Assembly: GCF_032586175.1 (NCBI RefSeq)
Contig: NZ_JAWHTE010000001.1
Coordinates: 248,001 to 312,000, forward strand
From: Ovoidimarina sediminis
Lineage (GTDB): Bacteria; Pseudomonadota; Alphaproteobacteria; Rhodobacterales; Rhodobacteraceae
Reading direction: 5' to 3'
DNA: 64,000 nt
Numbering within the stretch: position 1 is the stretch's first letter; every line of letters starts with the position of its first letter. The position numbers and the translations under genes were made by a program. The notes beneath the pieces were generated by a model that saw only the letters and a program-made list of their open reading frames with translations, searched no databases and was not told where the DNA came from. Of the stretch, positions 24,863-34,069 are shown piece by piece.

Positions 24863-25861
24863 TCAGGCGACGCGGGCGCCGCTTCCGTCGAACCAGAGTG
24901 GGTTCTTTGGTTCTATGGCGACGGTGTCGCCGGTTTTGAGCGTTGTGTGTACATCGGTGAGCGTGATGATGTCGTGGCCCTCGAGCGTCAGGTGCAGGCG
25001 GGTCTGATCGCCGAGATGCTCTATGCGGGTGACGCTGGCAGGTTTGCCGCCGCCGCCCTGGGCGATGTGTTCCGGGCGAAGGCCGATGCTGCTGGCGCCC
25101 GCAGGCGCGCCGCCGAAGAGACCCGCGGGAAGGACGTTGATGCGCGGAATCCCCAGGCGCGAGGCGACATATAGGCTGACGGGGTTTTCGTAGATCTCGC
25201 GCGGGGTGCCGAACTGCACGAGGCGCCCGTTGTCGAGCACGCCGACATGGGTGGCCATGGTCATGGCTTCGATCTGGTCATGGGTCACATAAAGGAGCGT
25301 GGCGCCGAGATCGGCCTGGATCCGTTTCAGTTCCACCCGAAGCTCGGCGCGGAGTTTCGCATCGAGGGAGGAGAGCGGTTCGTCCATCAGGTAGATGTTT
25401 GGGCTCCGAACAAGGGCGCGGCCGATCGAGACGCGCTGCATCTCGCCGCCGGAAAGCTCGGTCGCCTTGTTGTCGAGCTTGTGAGGGATGCGAAGCACCT
25501 CCGCCACCTCGGCAACCCGCCGCGCGATCTCGTCCTCCGGGGTCTTGAGGATCGGGGAGCGCAGCGGGAAGGCGAGATTGTCGCGCACGCTCATATGCGG
25601 GTAGAGCGAGTATTGCTGGAAGACCATTGCGACGTTGCGCTGGGCCGGGGTTTCTCCGATGACCGGGCGGCCGGCGATCAGGATATCGCCGGAATCTGGC
25701 TTCTCCAGCCCGGAAATCAGCCTGAGCGTCGTTGTCTTGCCCGCGCCTGTCGGGCCGAGGAGAACGACGAACGCGCCGTCGGGCACCTCCATCGTCATGT
25801 CGTTCACCGCGATATCCTTGCGGAATGCCTTGGTGACGCCTTTGAGGACAACTTCAGCCAT
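24863..25861 (-). CDS. Sugar/polyol ABC transporter ATPase 2
   Basis: A 332-residue MalK/UgpC-type ATPase. Walker A is GPTGAGKTT, the Q-loop is VFQQYSLYPHMSV, the signature is LSGGEMQRV and Walker B with D-loop is YLMDEPLSSLDAK, followed by the H-loop VTHDQ. A C-terminal TOBE-like domain (about 235-332) contains GLRPEHI. The ATG overlaps the end of the other ATPase gene by eight bases. Having two distinct ATPases for one permease pair matches the GlpS/GlpT arrangement of rhizobial glycerol importers. Confidence 0.93.
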   Translation of the reverse strand: MAEVVLKGVTKAFRKDIAVNDMTMEVPDGAFVVLLGPTGAGKTTTLRLISGLEKPDSGDILIAGRPVIGETPAQRNVAMVFQQYSLYPHMSVRDNLAFPLRSPILKTPEDEIARRVAEVAEVLRIPHKLDNKATELSGGEMQRVSIGRALVRSPNIYLMDEPLSSLDAKLRAELRVELKRIQADLGATLLYVTHDQIEAMTMATHVGVLDNGRLVQFGTPREIYENPVSLYVASRLGIPRINVLPAGLFGGAPAGASSIGLRPEHIAQGGGGKPASVTRIEHLGDQTRLHLTLEGHDIITLTDVHTTLKTGDTVAIEPKNPLWFDGSGARVA

Positions 25862-26948
25862 GGAACACATCCTCGTTCATGGCCGAGCGCAGGGCCTTGC
25901 CCGTTTCGCGGCTGAACAGCGTGACGGTCCTGCCGTTGAATTCGAGCCCGACCTTGTCGCCGCGCCGGGCGGGCTGATCTGAGCCGATCCGGGCCTTGAT
26001 CTCGCCCGCGGGCGTGTCGACGGTGACGATCTGTGTAGTACCGAGGTATTCGGCGGCGCGCACCTCTCCCCTGTAGGGGGCCGCATCGGAAAGGCGGACA
26101 TGTTCGGGGCGGACGCCGAAGACGATCTCTCCCGATGCGCCTTCGCGCATCTCGGGGATGGCAGCGCGCACATCGCCCAGCATCACGTGATCGGCACCGG
26201 GGGCGACTGTACCGCGCGCGTCGAGGAAGTTCATTGCCGGCGAGCCGATGAAATCGGCCACGAACATGGTGGCGGGTTTGTCGTAGATATCCTGCGGGGT
26301 GCCGAACTGTTCGATCACGCCGTGGTTCATCACCACGATCTTGTCGCCCATCTGCATCGCCTCGAGCTGATCGTGGGTGACGTAGACGGTGGTGGCGCCC
26401 ATGCGGTCGTGGAGCGCGCGGAGTTCTTCGGCCATGTGTTCGCGGAACTCGGCGTCGAGGGCGCCCAGAGGCTCGTCCATCATGAAGGCCTTGGGTTCGC
26501 GCACGATGGCGCGGCCGAGGGCCACGCGCTGACGGTCGCCGCCCGAGAGGCCACCCACGGGTTTTTCGAGAATGTCCTCGATCCCGAGGATGCGCGCGAC
26601 CTCGGCCACCTTGGCCTTGACCTGCGCACGCGGCAGGCCCTGGCTGACCAGCGGATACGAGATGTTCCGCCGCACGTTCATATGCGGGTAGAGCGCGAAC
26701 ATCTGGAAGACGAAGGCGATGTCGCGCTCGGTCGCGGGTTTCTGGCTGACCTCCTCGCCGTCGATCAGGATATCGCCCGAAGTGGGAAGCTCGAGCCCCG
26801 CGATCATCCTGAGCGTCGTCGTCTTGCCGCAGCCCGATGGGCCGAGAAGCATAAAGAACTCCCCGTCCTCGATGGTGAAGGAGGAGGATTGCACCGCGGT
26901 GAAATCGCCGAATTCCTTGCGGAGGTTGCGGATCACGATCTCGGCCAT
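25854..26948 (-). CDS. Sugar/polyol ABC transporter ATPase 1
   Basis: A 364-residue MalK-type ATPase with Walker A GPSGCGKTT, Q-loop VFQMFALYPHMNV, signature GLSGGDRQRV, Walker B FMMDEPLGALDAE and VTHDQLEAM. The C-terminal TOBE domain includes FGVRPEHVRL. It differs clearly in sequence from ATPase 2, so the importer is probably powered by a heterodimer. Its ATG overlaps the stop of the upstream small membrane protein gene as TGATG. Confidence 0.93.
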   Translation of the reverse strand: MAEIVIRNLRKEFGDFTAVQSSSFTIEDGEFFMLLGPSGCGKTTTLRMIAGLELPTSGDILIDGEEVSQKPATERDIAFVFQMFALYPHMNVRRNISYPLVSQGLPRAQVKAKVAEVARILGIEDILEKPVGGLSGGDRQRVALGRAIVREPKAFMMDEPLGALDAEFREHMAEELRALHDRMGATTVYVTHDQLEAMQMGDKIVVMNHGVIEQFGTPQDIYDKPATMFVADFIGSPAMNFLDARGTVAPGADHVMLGDVRAAIPEMREGASGEIVFGVRPEHVRLSDAAPYRGEVRAAEYLGTTQIVTVDTPAGEIKARIGSDQPARRGDKVGLEFNGRTVTLFSRETGKALRSAMNEDVFHG

Positions 26949-27142
26949 CAGTCATCCTCCGGGAAGTGGCTGACGACGATGAACATGACCGTGCCGACGA
27001 GCGTCGTGATGAAGGAATAGGTGTAGGCCCAGATCACGAAGGGCTGCATCAGCATGAAGACGCCGATCGCGATCAGGATCGAGGCAACCATCTCCCAGGG
27101 GCCGCGGCGGAAGCGGGCAAGGCCGTTGAGGAACCGGGTCAT
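26948..27142 (-). CDS. Small membrane protein of the polyol ABC operon
   Basis: A 64-residue protein with two hydrophobic segments (about residues 17-35 and 40-58) and a charged C-terminus EDD. It overlaps the upstream permease stop as ATGA and the downstream ATPase start as TGATG, so it is an integral, coupled part of the transporter operon. A small membrane protein of unknown function (GlpU) occupies a comparable place in rhizobial glpSTPQUV operons, but I cannot confirm homology. It could be an accessory transporter subunit. Confidence 0.75.
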   Translation of the reverse strand: MTRFLNGLARFRRGPWEMVASILIAIGVFMLMQPFVIWAYTYSFITTLVGTVMFIVVSHFPEDD

Positions 27143-28077
27143 TTGCGCACCGCTCCGAAGGTGATGCCCCTGAGGAGGTGTTTCCGAAGCAATACGGTGA
27201 AGACGACGACCGGGATCAGGAAGAGCGTCGCACCCGCCGCCACCGCCGGCCAGTCGAGCCCGCCGATGCCGATGATCGTGGGGATGAAGGGAGGTGCCGT
27301 CTGGGCGGTGCCCGAAGTCAGCAGCACGGCGAAGGCATATTCGTTCCAGGCGAAGATCAGGCAGAAGATCGCGGTCGAGGCGATGCCGGTGGCGGCCTGC
27401 GGCAGGACAACCTTCATGAAGGCCTGGAAGCGGGTGTAGCCGTCGATGAGTGCCGCCTCTTCGTATTCCCGGGGGATCCCGTCAATGAAGGATTTCATAA
27501 GCCAGACCGCGAGCGAAATGTTCACCGCCGTGTAGAGGAGGATCATGCCCAGATGCGTATCCGACAGCCCCAGTTCGCGATACATGAGGAAGATCGGGAT
27601 CGCCACCGCGATAGGCGGCATCATCCGCGTCGACAGGATGAAGAACAGAAGATCATCGGCCAAGGGTATTCGGAAGCGCGAGAAAGCGTAGGCCGCAAGC
27701 GTGCCGAGAAAGACCGACAGAAAGGTCGAGCCGAAGCCGATGATGACGGAGTTCAGGAAGCGTTCGCCGAATTTCGAGGGGCCGACGATCACCATGTCGT
27801 ACTTTCGCACGATCTCGTCCGCCCAGTTCTGCGGCGGGTTCGCTTCGAGGAATTCCTGAGTCTGACGCGTCCGGGTGGTGAAAAGATTGACGTAACCTTC
27901 GAGCGTTGGCTCGAACACCACCTTGGGCGGATAGCTGATCGCATCGGAGGGAGACTTGAACCCTGTGATCCCAATCCAGACGAGCGGGATCATCGTGATC
28001 AACGCGTAGAGTATGACAAGCGTGCCCGCGATCCATTTCTGCGCGGCAGAGGGTTCGGTGATCGAATAGCTGCTCAT
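27139..28077 (-). CDS. Sugar/polyol ABC transporter permease (MalG-like)
   Basis: A 312-residue inner-membrane permease with about six helices and the EAA loop EYEEAALIDGYTRFQAFMKVVLPQA split here as EYEEAALIDGYTR near residue 215. An unusually long periplasmic segment (about residues 40-90) separates the first two helices. The ATG at 28077 is preferred to a GTG three codons earlier because GGGTGGGG precedes it. It pairs with the second permease encoded upstream on the same strand. Confidence 0.9.
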   Translation of the reverse strand: MSSYSITEPSAAQKWIAGTLVILYALITMIPLVWIGITGFKSPSDAISYPPKVVFEPTLEGYVNLFTTRTRQTQEFLEANPPQNWADEIVRKYDMVIVGPSKFGERFLNSVIIGFGSTFLSVFLGTLAAYAFSRFRIPLADDLLFFILSTRMMPPIAVAIPIFLMYRELGLSDTHLGMILLYTAVNISLAVWLMKSFIDGIPREYEEAALIDGYTRFQAFMKVVLPQAATGIASTAIFCLIFAWNEYAFAVLLTSGTAQTAPPFIPTIIGIGGLDWPAVAAGATLFLIPVVVFTVLLRKHLLRGITFGAVRK

Positions 28078-28112
28078 GCGCCCCACCCAGAAGCTTCGGC
28101 GAACATGCCCGT

Positions 28113-28134
28113 CTTCATTTTGGCAAAAATACTC
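28113..28134 (-). repeat. Tail of the dispersed repeat, copy D
   Basis: On the minus strand this is a GAGTATTTTTGCCAAAATGAAG-type tail, matching the ends of copies A-C but without the hairpin half. It lies in the 76-nt gap between the two permease genes. Confidence 0.55.
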
Positions 28135-28153
28135 ACTGTCGTCCCGCCCATGT

Positions 28154-29101
28154 TCAGCGCTCCTTCACCCGGTTGAGCGCCTTCACGTAGATCGAGGCCA
28201 GCCCGAAGACGGTGACGAACAGGATGATCGCATAGGCCGATGCATAGCCCGTGCGCCACTTCTCGAACGCCTCGCGCTTGAGGTTTATCGACGTGAGTTC
28301 CGTGATCGATCCCGGCCCCCCGCCGGTGAGTTGCACGACGAGATCGAACATCTTGAAATTCTCGATCCCGCGGAAGAGGACGGCGAGCATCAGGAAGGGC
28401 AGCACCATCGGCACGGTGATCGTCCAGAATTGCCGCCAGGGCGAGGCGCGGTCGATCGCCGCCGCCTCGTAGATGTAATCGGGGATGCTTCGAAGCCCGG
28501 CGAGGCAGATCAGCATGACAAAAGGCGTCCACATCCAGGTGTCGACGATGACGATGGCCCAGGGGGCTAGCGTGACAGAGCCGATCATTTCGAACGACGA
28601 CGCCTCTGCCCCGGTGAACCAGGTGACGATGTAATTGAAGAGGCCGATCTGCGGCTGGTAGAGGAACGTCCAGAAATTGCCGACCACCGCCGGCGACAGC
28701 ATCATCGGCAGGACGATGATCGTGGTCCAGAGATCGTTGCCCTTGAACTTCCGGTTGATGAGCCAGGCCAGCGTGAAGCCGATCAGCACCTGGAAGAAGA
28801 TCGTCCAGAACAGGAAATGCGCCGTGGCCTGCATCGTCAGCCAGATATCGCTGTCCGTCAGGATTCGCTCGTAGTTTCTGAGCCCGATCCATTCGACTTC
28901 GCGGTTCGGCCGGTTGGCGCGGTAATTGGTGAAGCTGAGCCGGATCGTCCAGATCAGCGGAAAGATGTTGATGGCGAGCAGAAGGAAGATCGTGGGTGCC
29001 ACGAAGATCCAGGCGATCGCCCGATCCGACAGGCCGCGGATGCGGGTCGCCACGGGGGTCGGCGTCGCACGGGCGGCGCGGTTTGCGATGCTGTCGGTCA
29101 T
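28154..29101 (-). CDS. Sugar/polyol ABC transporter permease (MalF-like)
   Basis: A 315-residue permease with six predicted helices. The first helix is IAWIFVAPTIFLLLAINIFPL and the EAA loop is YEAAAIDRASPWRQFW near residue 222. The C-terminal GGPGSITELTSINLKREAFE segment is characteristic of the family. The ATG at 29101 has a GAGGGATC leader; a 10-residue longer frame is rejected. It follows the binding-protein gene after an intercistronic hairpin. Confidence 0.92.
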   Translation of the reverse strand: MTDSIANRAARATPTPVATRIRGLSDRAIAWIFVAPTIFLLLAINIFPLIWTIRLSFTNYRANRPNREVEWIGLRNYERILTDSDIWLTMQATAHFLFWTIFFQVLIGFTLAWLINRKFKGNDLWTTIIVLPMMLSPAVVGNFWTFLYQPQIGLFNYIVTWFTGAEASSFEMIGSVTLAPWAIVIVDTWMWTPFVMLICLAGLRSIPDYIYEAAAIDRASPWRQFWTITVPMVLPFLMLAVLFRGIENFKMFDLVVQLTGGGPGSITELTSINLKREAFEKWRTGYASAYAIILFVTVFGLASIYVKALNRVKER

Positions 29102-29162
29102 GGCACGATCCCTCTGCCGGCAGGGGCGCAACGGACGCGCCCCTGCCGCAGGTCAGTCATGC

Positions 29163-29180
29163 GGGCGGGTGACCCCGCCC
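29163..29180 (-). terminator. Intercistronic hairpin after the polyol binding-protein gene
   Basis: GGGCGGG pairs with CCCGCCC around a TGAC loop, nine bases past the binding-protein stop. There is no U-tract. Such stems often stabilise binding-protein mRNA and reduce read-through into permease genes. Confidence 0.5.
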
Positions 29181-29188
29181 GACGATGC

Positions 29189-30508
29189 TCAGAGCTTGCC
29201 TTCGTCTTCGAAGACTTCCGTCCAGTCCTCGATCAGCTTGTCGAGCGCTTCCTGCGCCGTGCCCTGATCGGCCACGATGTAATCGTGCAGGCGCTTCTGC
29301 ATGGCGAGAAGCAGTTCGGCATAGGCCGGCTCCTGCCAGAAGTCCTGCACCCCGTCCATCGCGACGAGAAAGTCGCCGGCGAAGGGCTGGCTGTCGGGGA
29401 AGCCCGGGTCGTTCAGCACGGAGTTGTGCGCCGAGTAGCCGCCAAGCTCCCACCATTTCGCCTGCACATCGGGCTGGGCGAACCACTTGATATATTCAAG
29501 CGCGGCGTCCTGCTTGTCGGAATAGGCGACCACCGAAATCCCCTGCCCACCCAGCGTCGAGGCGGCCACATTCTGCGGCGGGTTGACGAAGAAATCGATC
29601 TTGTCGCCGCCGATATCGGGATCGGCATAAAGGCCCGGGAAGAAGGCGAACCAGTTCATCGCCATGGCCACCTGGCCGGATTTGAAGGCATCCAGGCTTT
29701 CGCCCATGTAGCTGTCGGTATAGCCCGGCGGCGTGCAGCACTCGTAGAGTTCCTTGTAGAACTCGAGCGCCTCGACGGCCTCGGGCGAGTTCACCGCGCC
29801 TTCCATGTCGTAGGAGCCGGGTTCGTTTTCGTACTTGAAGCCCCAGGCATAAAGCGCGCCGGTGGCCCCCATGGTGATGCCTTCTGAGCCGCGCTCCGTG
29901 AAGATCGACACGCCGTAGCGGGTTTGCCCGTCGATCTCGCGCTCCTGGAAGAACTTGGCGATCTGCATGAGTTCGCGCTGGGATTGCGGTTCGCGCAGAT
30001 CCTCGCCCGTCTCGGCCTTGTAGGCGGCCATGATGTCGGGATTGGTGAACCAGTCCTTGCGGTAGAACCAGCCGTTCGCATCGCCCATGGCCGGCAGCGC
30101 ATAGTAGTTCGGCGACCCCTTGGGCCAGGTCGAATAAGCATAGACCGTGGCCGGGGCGAAATCGTCCATCGAAATGCCTTCGGCATCGAAGAAATCGTTC
30201 AGCTTCACGTAATGGCCGTTTTCGGCGCCGCCACCGATCCACTGGCTGTCGCCGATCAGAAGATCGCAAAGCTTGCCGCCAGAATTCAGTTCGTTGAGCA
30301 TCCGGTCGGCAAAGTTCGGCCAGGGCACGAATTCGAAGTTCATGCTGTGGCCTGACTGGGCCTCGAATTCCTTGGAAAGTTCCACAAGCGCGTTCGCCGG
30401 GTCCCAGGCTGCCCAGCAGAGCGTCAGATCCTCGGCCTGGGCGCTCGTCGCCATTGCGCCGATGCATCCGGCCAGCGCGGTCGCGGCCAAGAGTTGTGTC
30501 GTTCTCAT
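29189..30508 (-). CDS. ABC transporter substrate-binding protein (sugar/polyol)
   Basis: A 439-residue periplasmic cluster-B type binding protein. The signal peptide covers about residues 1-25 (MRTTQLLAATALAGCIGAMA, cleaved after AQA). The mature start DLTLCWAAWDPANALVEL and the SKEFEAQSGH segment are typical. A paired cysteine ECC sits at about residue 245. The ATG at 30508 follows GGGAGGACG. It is the first gene of the importer-kinase operon, and two 16-bp operators lie 61-108 nt upstream. The ligand is not known; the downstream kinases point to a polyol or ketose. Confidence 0.9.
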   Translation of the reverse strand: MRTTQLLAATALAGCIGAMATSAQAEDLTLCWAAWDPANALVELSKEFEAQSGHSMNFEFVPWPNFADRMLNELNSGGKLCDLLIGDSQWIGGGAENGHYVKLNDFFDAEGISMDDFAPATVYAYSTWPKGSPNYYALPAMGDANGWFYRKDWFTNPDIMAAYKAETGEDLREPQSQRELMQIAKFFQEREIDGQTRYGVSIFTERGSEGITMGATGALYAWGFKYENEPGSYDMEGAVNSPEAVEALEFYKELYECCTPPGYTDSYMGESLDAFKSGQVAMAMNWFAFFPGLYADPDIGGDKIDFFVNPPQNVAASTLGGQGISVVAYSDKQDAALEYIKWFAQPDVQAKWWELGGYSAHNSVLNDPGFPDSQPFAGDFLVAMDGVQDFWQEPAYAELLLAMQKRLHDYIVADQGTAQEALDKLIEDWTEVFEDEGKL

Positions 30509-30568
30509 GTCGTCCTCCCTGTTCAGCCGCGCCGGTTGGGCGGACACGGCATGTGGAGCGAGCGTAAT

Positions 30569-30584
30569 TGAGGTACGCCCCTCA
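30569..30584. promoter_or_regulatory. Operator 1 for the LacI-type regulator
   Basis: TGAGGTACGCCCCTCA, an inverted repeat of TGAGG/CCTCA with a 6-nt spacer. A second copy starts exactly 32 nt away and a third precedes lacI. The spacing is three helical turns, which suits cooperative or side-by-side binding. Confidence 0.7.
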
Positions 30585-30600
30585 GCGCAAGGGAATTTTC

Positions 30601-30616
30601 TGAGGTACGCACATCA
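30601..30616. promoter_or_regulatory. Operator 2 for the LacI-type regulator
   Basis: TGAGGTACGCACATCA shares the first ten bases with operator 1 and keeps the outer TGA/TCA symmetry. It lies between the Gfo/Idh/MocA stop and the binding-protein promoter region. Confidence 0.68.
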
Positions 30617-30648
30617 AAAAGCCGCGGCGCCCCGATTCAGGCAGGTGC

Positions 30649-31824
<1,176 letters not shown>

Positions 31825-31837
31825 GGCGCCCTCCTTA

Positions 31838-31902
31838 TTCATGTGGCTTGAAATATCCCGGGGGGGCCGCCCGGACGGGCGGCGGGGGCAGCGCCCCCTC
31901 CC
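31838..31902 (-). repeat. Dispersed hairpin-tail repeat, copy C
   Basis: On the minus strand: GGGGGCGCTGCCCCC hairpin, a second GC-rich inverted repeat GCCGCCCGTCCGGGCGGC, then GGGATATTTCAAGCCACATGAA. It begins four bases after the isomerase stop, and its tail runs directly into the ribosome site of the Gfo/Idh/MocA gene. Confidence 0.75.
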
Positions 31903-31905
31903 ACT

Positions 31906-32964
31906 CTAGCGATCGAGGCCGAGCATCGCGCGGTTCGCGGTGTCATCCGTTCCGCCGGCGGCGAAATCATCGAAGGCCACCTCGGTCACACGGATAATGT
32001 GGGCGCGCACGAATTCTGCTCCCTCGCGGGCACCGTCCTCGGGATGCTTCATCGCGCATTCCCATTCCACCACGGCCCAGCCGTCGAAATCGTACTGAGT
32101 GAGCTTCGAGAAGACCGCACCGAAATCGACCTGCCCGTCGCCCAGCGAGCGGAAGCGCCCGGCCCGGTCGACCCATGACTGATAACCGCCGTAGACACCC
32201 TGCCGCCCGGTCGGATTCAACTCGGCATCCTTGACGTGGAACATCTTGATGCGTTCGTGGTAGATGTCGATATTATCCAGATAATCAAGGGCTTGAAGAA
32301 CGTAGTGCGAGGGATCGTAAAGCATGTTCGCCCGCGCGTGACCATCCACACGATCAAGGAACATCTCGAAGCTGACGCCGTCGTGGAGATCCTCGCCCGG
32401 ATGGATCTCGTAGCAGAGATCGACCCCGTTATCTTCTGCGTGGTCGAGGATTGGACGCCAGCGCGCCGCAAGCTCGTCAAAGGCCGCCCCGACAAGCCCC
32501 GCCGGGCGCTGCGGCCAGGGATAGACATACGGCCAGGCAAGCGCGCCCGAGAAGGTCACATGGGCGCCGATTCCAAGGTTCCGGGAGGCTGTGATCGCCT
32601 TCTTCACCTGTTCGACCGCCCATTCCTGACGGGCTTTCGGATTGCCGTGCACGGAGGGATCGGCAAACCCGTCGAAAGCCGCGTCATAGGCGGGGTGGAC
32701 GGCGACGAGCTGACCCTGAAGGTGGGTCGAAAGCTCCGTCACCTCGATCCCGTTCTCGGCCGCCTGTCCCTTGAAGGTGTCGCAGTAATCCTTCGACGCG
32801 GCCGCCTGATCGAGATCGAAGAGGCGGCCATCCCAGCTTGGCACTTGCACGCCTGCATAGCCGCATTCGGCCGCCCATTTCGTGATCGCATCCCATGAAT
32901 TGAAAGGCGCGGCATCGCCCGCGAACTGCGCCAGAAACAGTGCAGGGCCCTTAATCGTTTTCAT
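31906..32964 (-). CDS. Sugar phosphate isomerase/epimerase (xylose isomerase-like TIM barrel)
   Basis: A 352-residue AP-endonuclease-2/xylose-isomerase-like barrel. Likely metal ligands are E in CYEIHPGED, D and H in LYDPSHYVLQ, H in MFHVKDAE and E in VVEWECAM. The YxGVQVPSWD and GAHVTFSG strands are typical of inositol/sugar isomerase relatives such as IolE or IolI. The start has a GGGAGGATAT leader, and the gene begins 24 nt after lacI. With the adjacent dehydrogenase it likely oxidises and isomerises the imported substrate. Confidence 0.87.
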   Translation of the reverse strand: MKTIKGPALFLAQFAGDAAPFNSWDAITKWAAECGYAGVQVPSWDGRLFDLDQAAASKDYCDTFKGQAAENGIEVTELSTHLQGQLVAVHPAYDAAFDGFADPSVHGNPKARQEWAVEQVKKAITASRNLGIGAHVTFSGALAWPYVYPWPQRPAGLVGAAFDELAARWRPILDHAEDNGVDLCYEIHPGEDLHDGVSFEMFLDRVDGHARANMLYDPSHYVLQALDYLDNIDIYHERIKMFHVKDAELNPTGRQGVYGGYQSWVDRAGRFRSLGDGQVDFGAVFSKLTQYDFDGWAVVEWECAMKHPEDGAREGAEFVRAHIIRVTEVAFDDFAAGGTDDTANRAMLGLDR

Positions 32965-32988
32965 ATATCCTCCCTTGACCTGCGCGGG

Positions 32989-34014
32989 TTACGGCAGGTT
33001 CTCCTTCAATACGATTTCTATTCTTATCTTTTCCTGGCTTGCGATCACCGGGGCGCCATCGCATCGGGCGCGGAGCACGCGGGCGGCGGATCGCACCAGA
33101 TGCCCGGTGTTCTGATTGATGATGACGTCGACCGTTCCGGCCTCGAGCGCGGCTCGGGTGTGGGGCGTCAGGTCGTGGCCGACGACGGTGACCTTGCCGG
33201 TCAGGCCGCGGGCCGCGACGACCTGGGTGACGCCGCGCATGCCCGCGCCAACGCAATAGATGCCCGAAACATCACCGACGGAGTCAAGACAGGCGTTCAG
33301 GACCTGGGCCGTGCGTTCATGGTCGTCCCTGCCCTCTAGCGACGGGAGCGCCACGAGATGAGGGAAGTCGCGGGTCAGCACCTCGTCGAAGCCAAGCCGG
33401 CGATCGACCATGTCGCGGGCCTGGGTGGTGTTGAGCACGACGGCCACCCGGCCCGGACGGCGAGCGAAGCGCCCCATGAGATGGCCTGCGGTGCGGCCTG
33501 CCGCAAGATTGTCGATACCCACGAAATGGTCGCGCTCGGAATTCGGCTGATCCGTGACGAGGGCGACCACTGAGATCCCCCGCTCCTTGAAGTGGGCGAT
33601 CATGTCCCGGACCATGGGCGTTTCGCTGGCGAGGATCGCGACACCGTCGACGCGGGCATGCTCGATGCGGTGCATGGTGCGGATCATCGCCGCCGGATCG
33701 CGAAGCTGGACGGTGATGGTGCGGATATCGGAACGATCCGCCAGAAGCCCGACCCGGGCCTCCGCGATGGCATCGCGCATCGAGTGCAGGAACTGGCTTT
33801 GCCCGTCCGGCAGAATGAAAACGAAGTTGTAGTTGCGCTGGCGCGCGAGGTTGGCCGCATAAATGTCGCGGACATAACCCAGCTTTTCGATCGCGGTGTG
33901 AACGCGCGCGGCGGTCTTCTCGCGCACTCCGGGCCGGGCGTTCAGAACGCGATCGACCGTGGCCAGGCTTACGCCGGCCTCGCGCGCGATATCGTGGACG
34001 GTCGGTTTGCCCAT
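32989..34014 (-). CDS. LacI family transcriptional regulator
   Basis: A 341-residue repressor-type regulator. The N-terminal HTH reads TVHDIAREAGVSLATVDRVL (residues 5-24) followed by the hinge; the TVDRVLN variant, with aspartate for the common serine, marks a subgroup whose sensor resembles periplasmic sugar-binding proteins (type 1). The sensor domain starts near residue 62 (NFVFILPDG). An operator overlaps its own promoter -35, implying autoregulation, and the same operator occurs twice before the importer operon. It heads the lacI-isomerase-dehydrogenase unit. Confidence 0.93.
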   Translation of the reverse strand: MGKPTVHDIAREAGVSLATVDRVLNARPGVREKTAARVHTAIEKLGYVRDIYAANLARQRNYNFVFILPDGQSQFLHSMRDAIAEARVGLLADRSDIRTITVQLRDPAAMIRTMHRIEHARVDGVAILASETPMVRDMIAHFKERGISVVALVTDQPNSERDHFVGIDNLAAGRTAGHLMGRFARRPGRVAVVLNTTQARDMVDRRLGFDEVLTRDFPHLVALPSLEGRDDHERTAQVLNACLDSVGDVSGIYCVGAGMRGVTQVVAARGLTGKVTVVGHDLTPHTRAALEAGTVDVIINQNTGHLVRSAARVLRARCDGAPVIASQEKIRIEIVLKENLP

Positions 34015-34033
34015 GGCTGCCCTTTCGAGGGCA

Positions 34034-34065
34034 GGTTAGGCAGGGCTTCTGAGGTACGTCAATCA
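34034..34065 (-). promoter_or_regulatory. lacI promoter with overlapping operator 3
   Basis: Operator TGAGGTACGTCAATCA spans 34050-34065. On the minus strand a TTGACG -35 (34057-34062) inside it is followed after exactly 17 nt by CTAACC (34034-34039) as a -10. Repressor binding would block the -35. It lies in the 55-nt gap between the alcohol dehydrogenase stop and lacI. Confidence 0.6.
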
Positions 34066-34069
34066 GAAA

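Noticed and set aside
28074..28153. Possible tiny peptide gene beginning at the ATGAAG of the repeat tail between the two permease genes
   Set aside because: The ATG belongs to the dispersed repeat, there is no ribosome site and the frame gives only about 14 residues.
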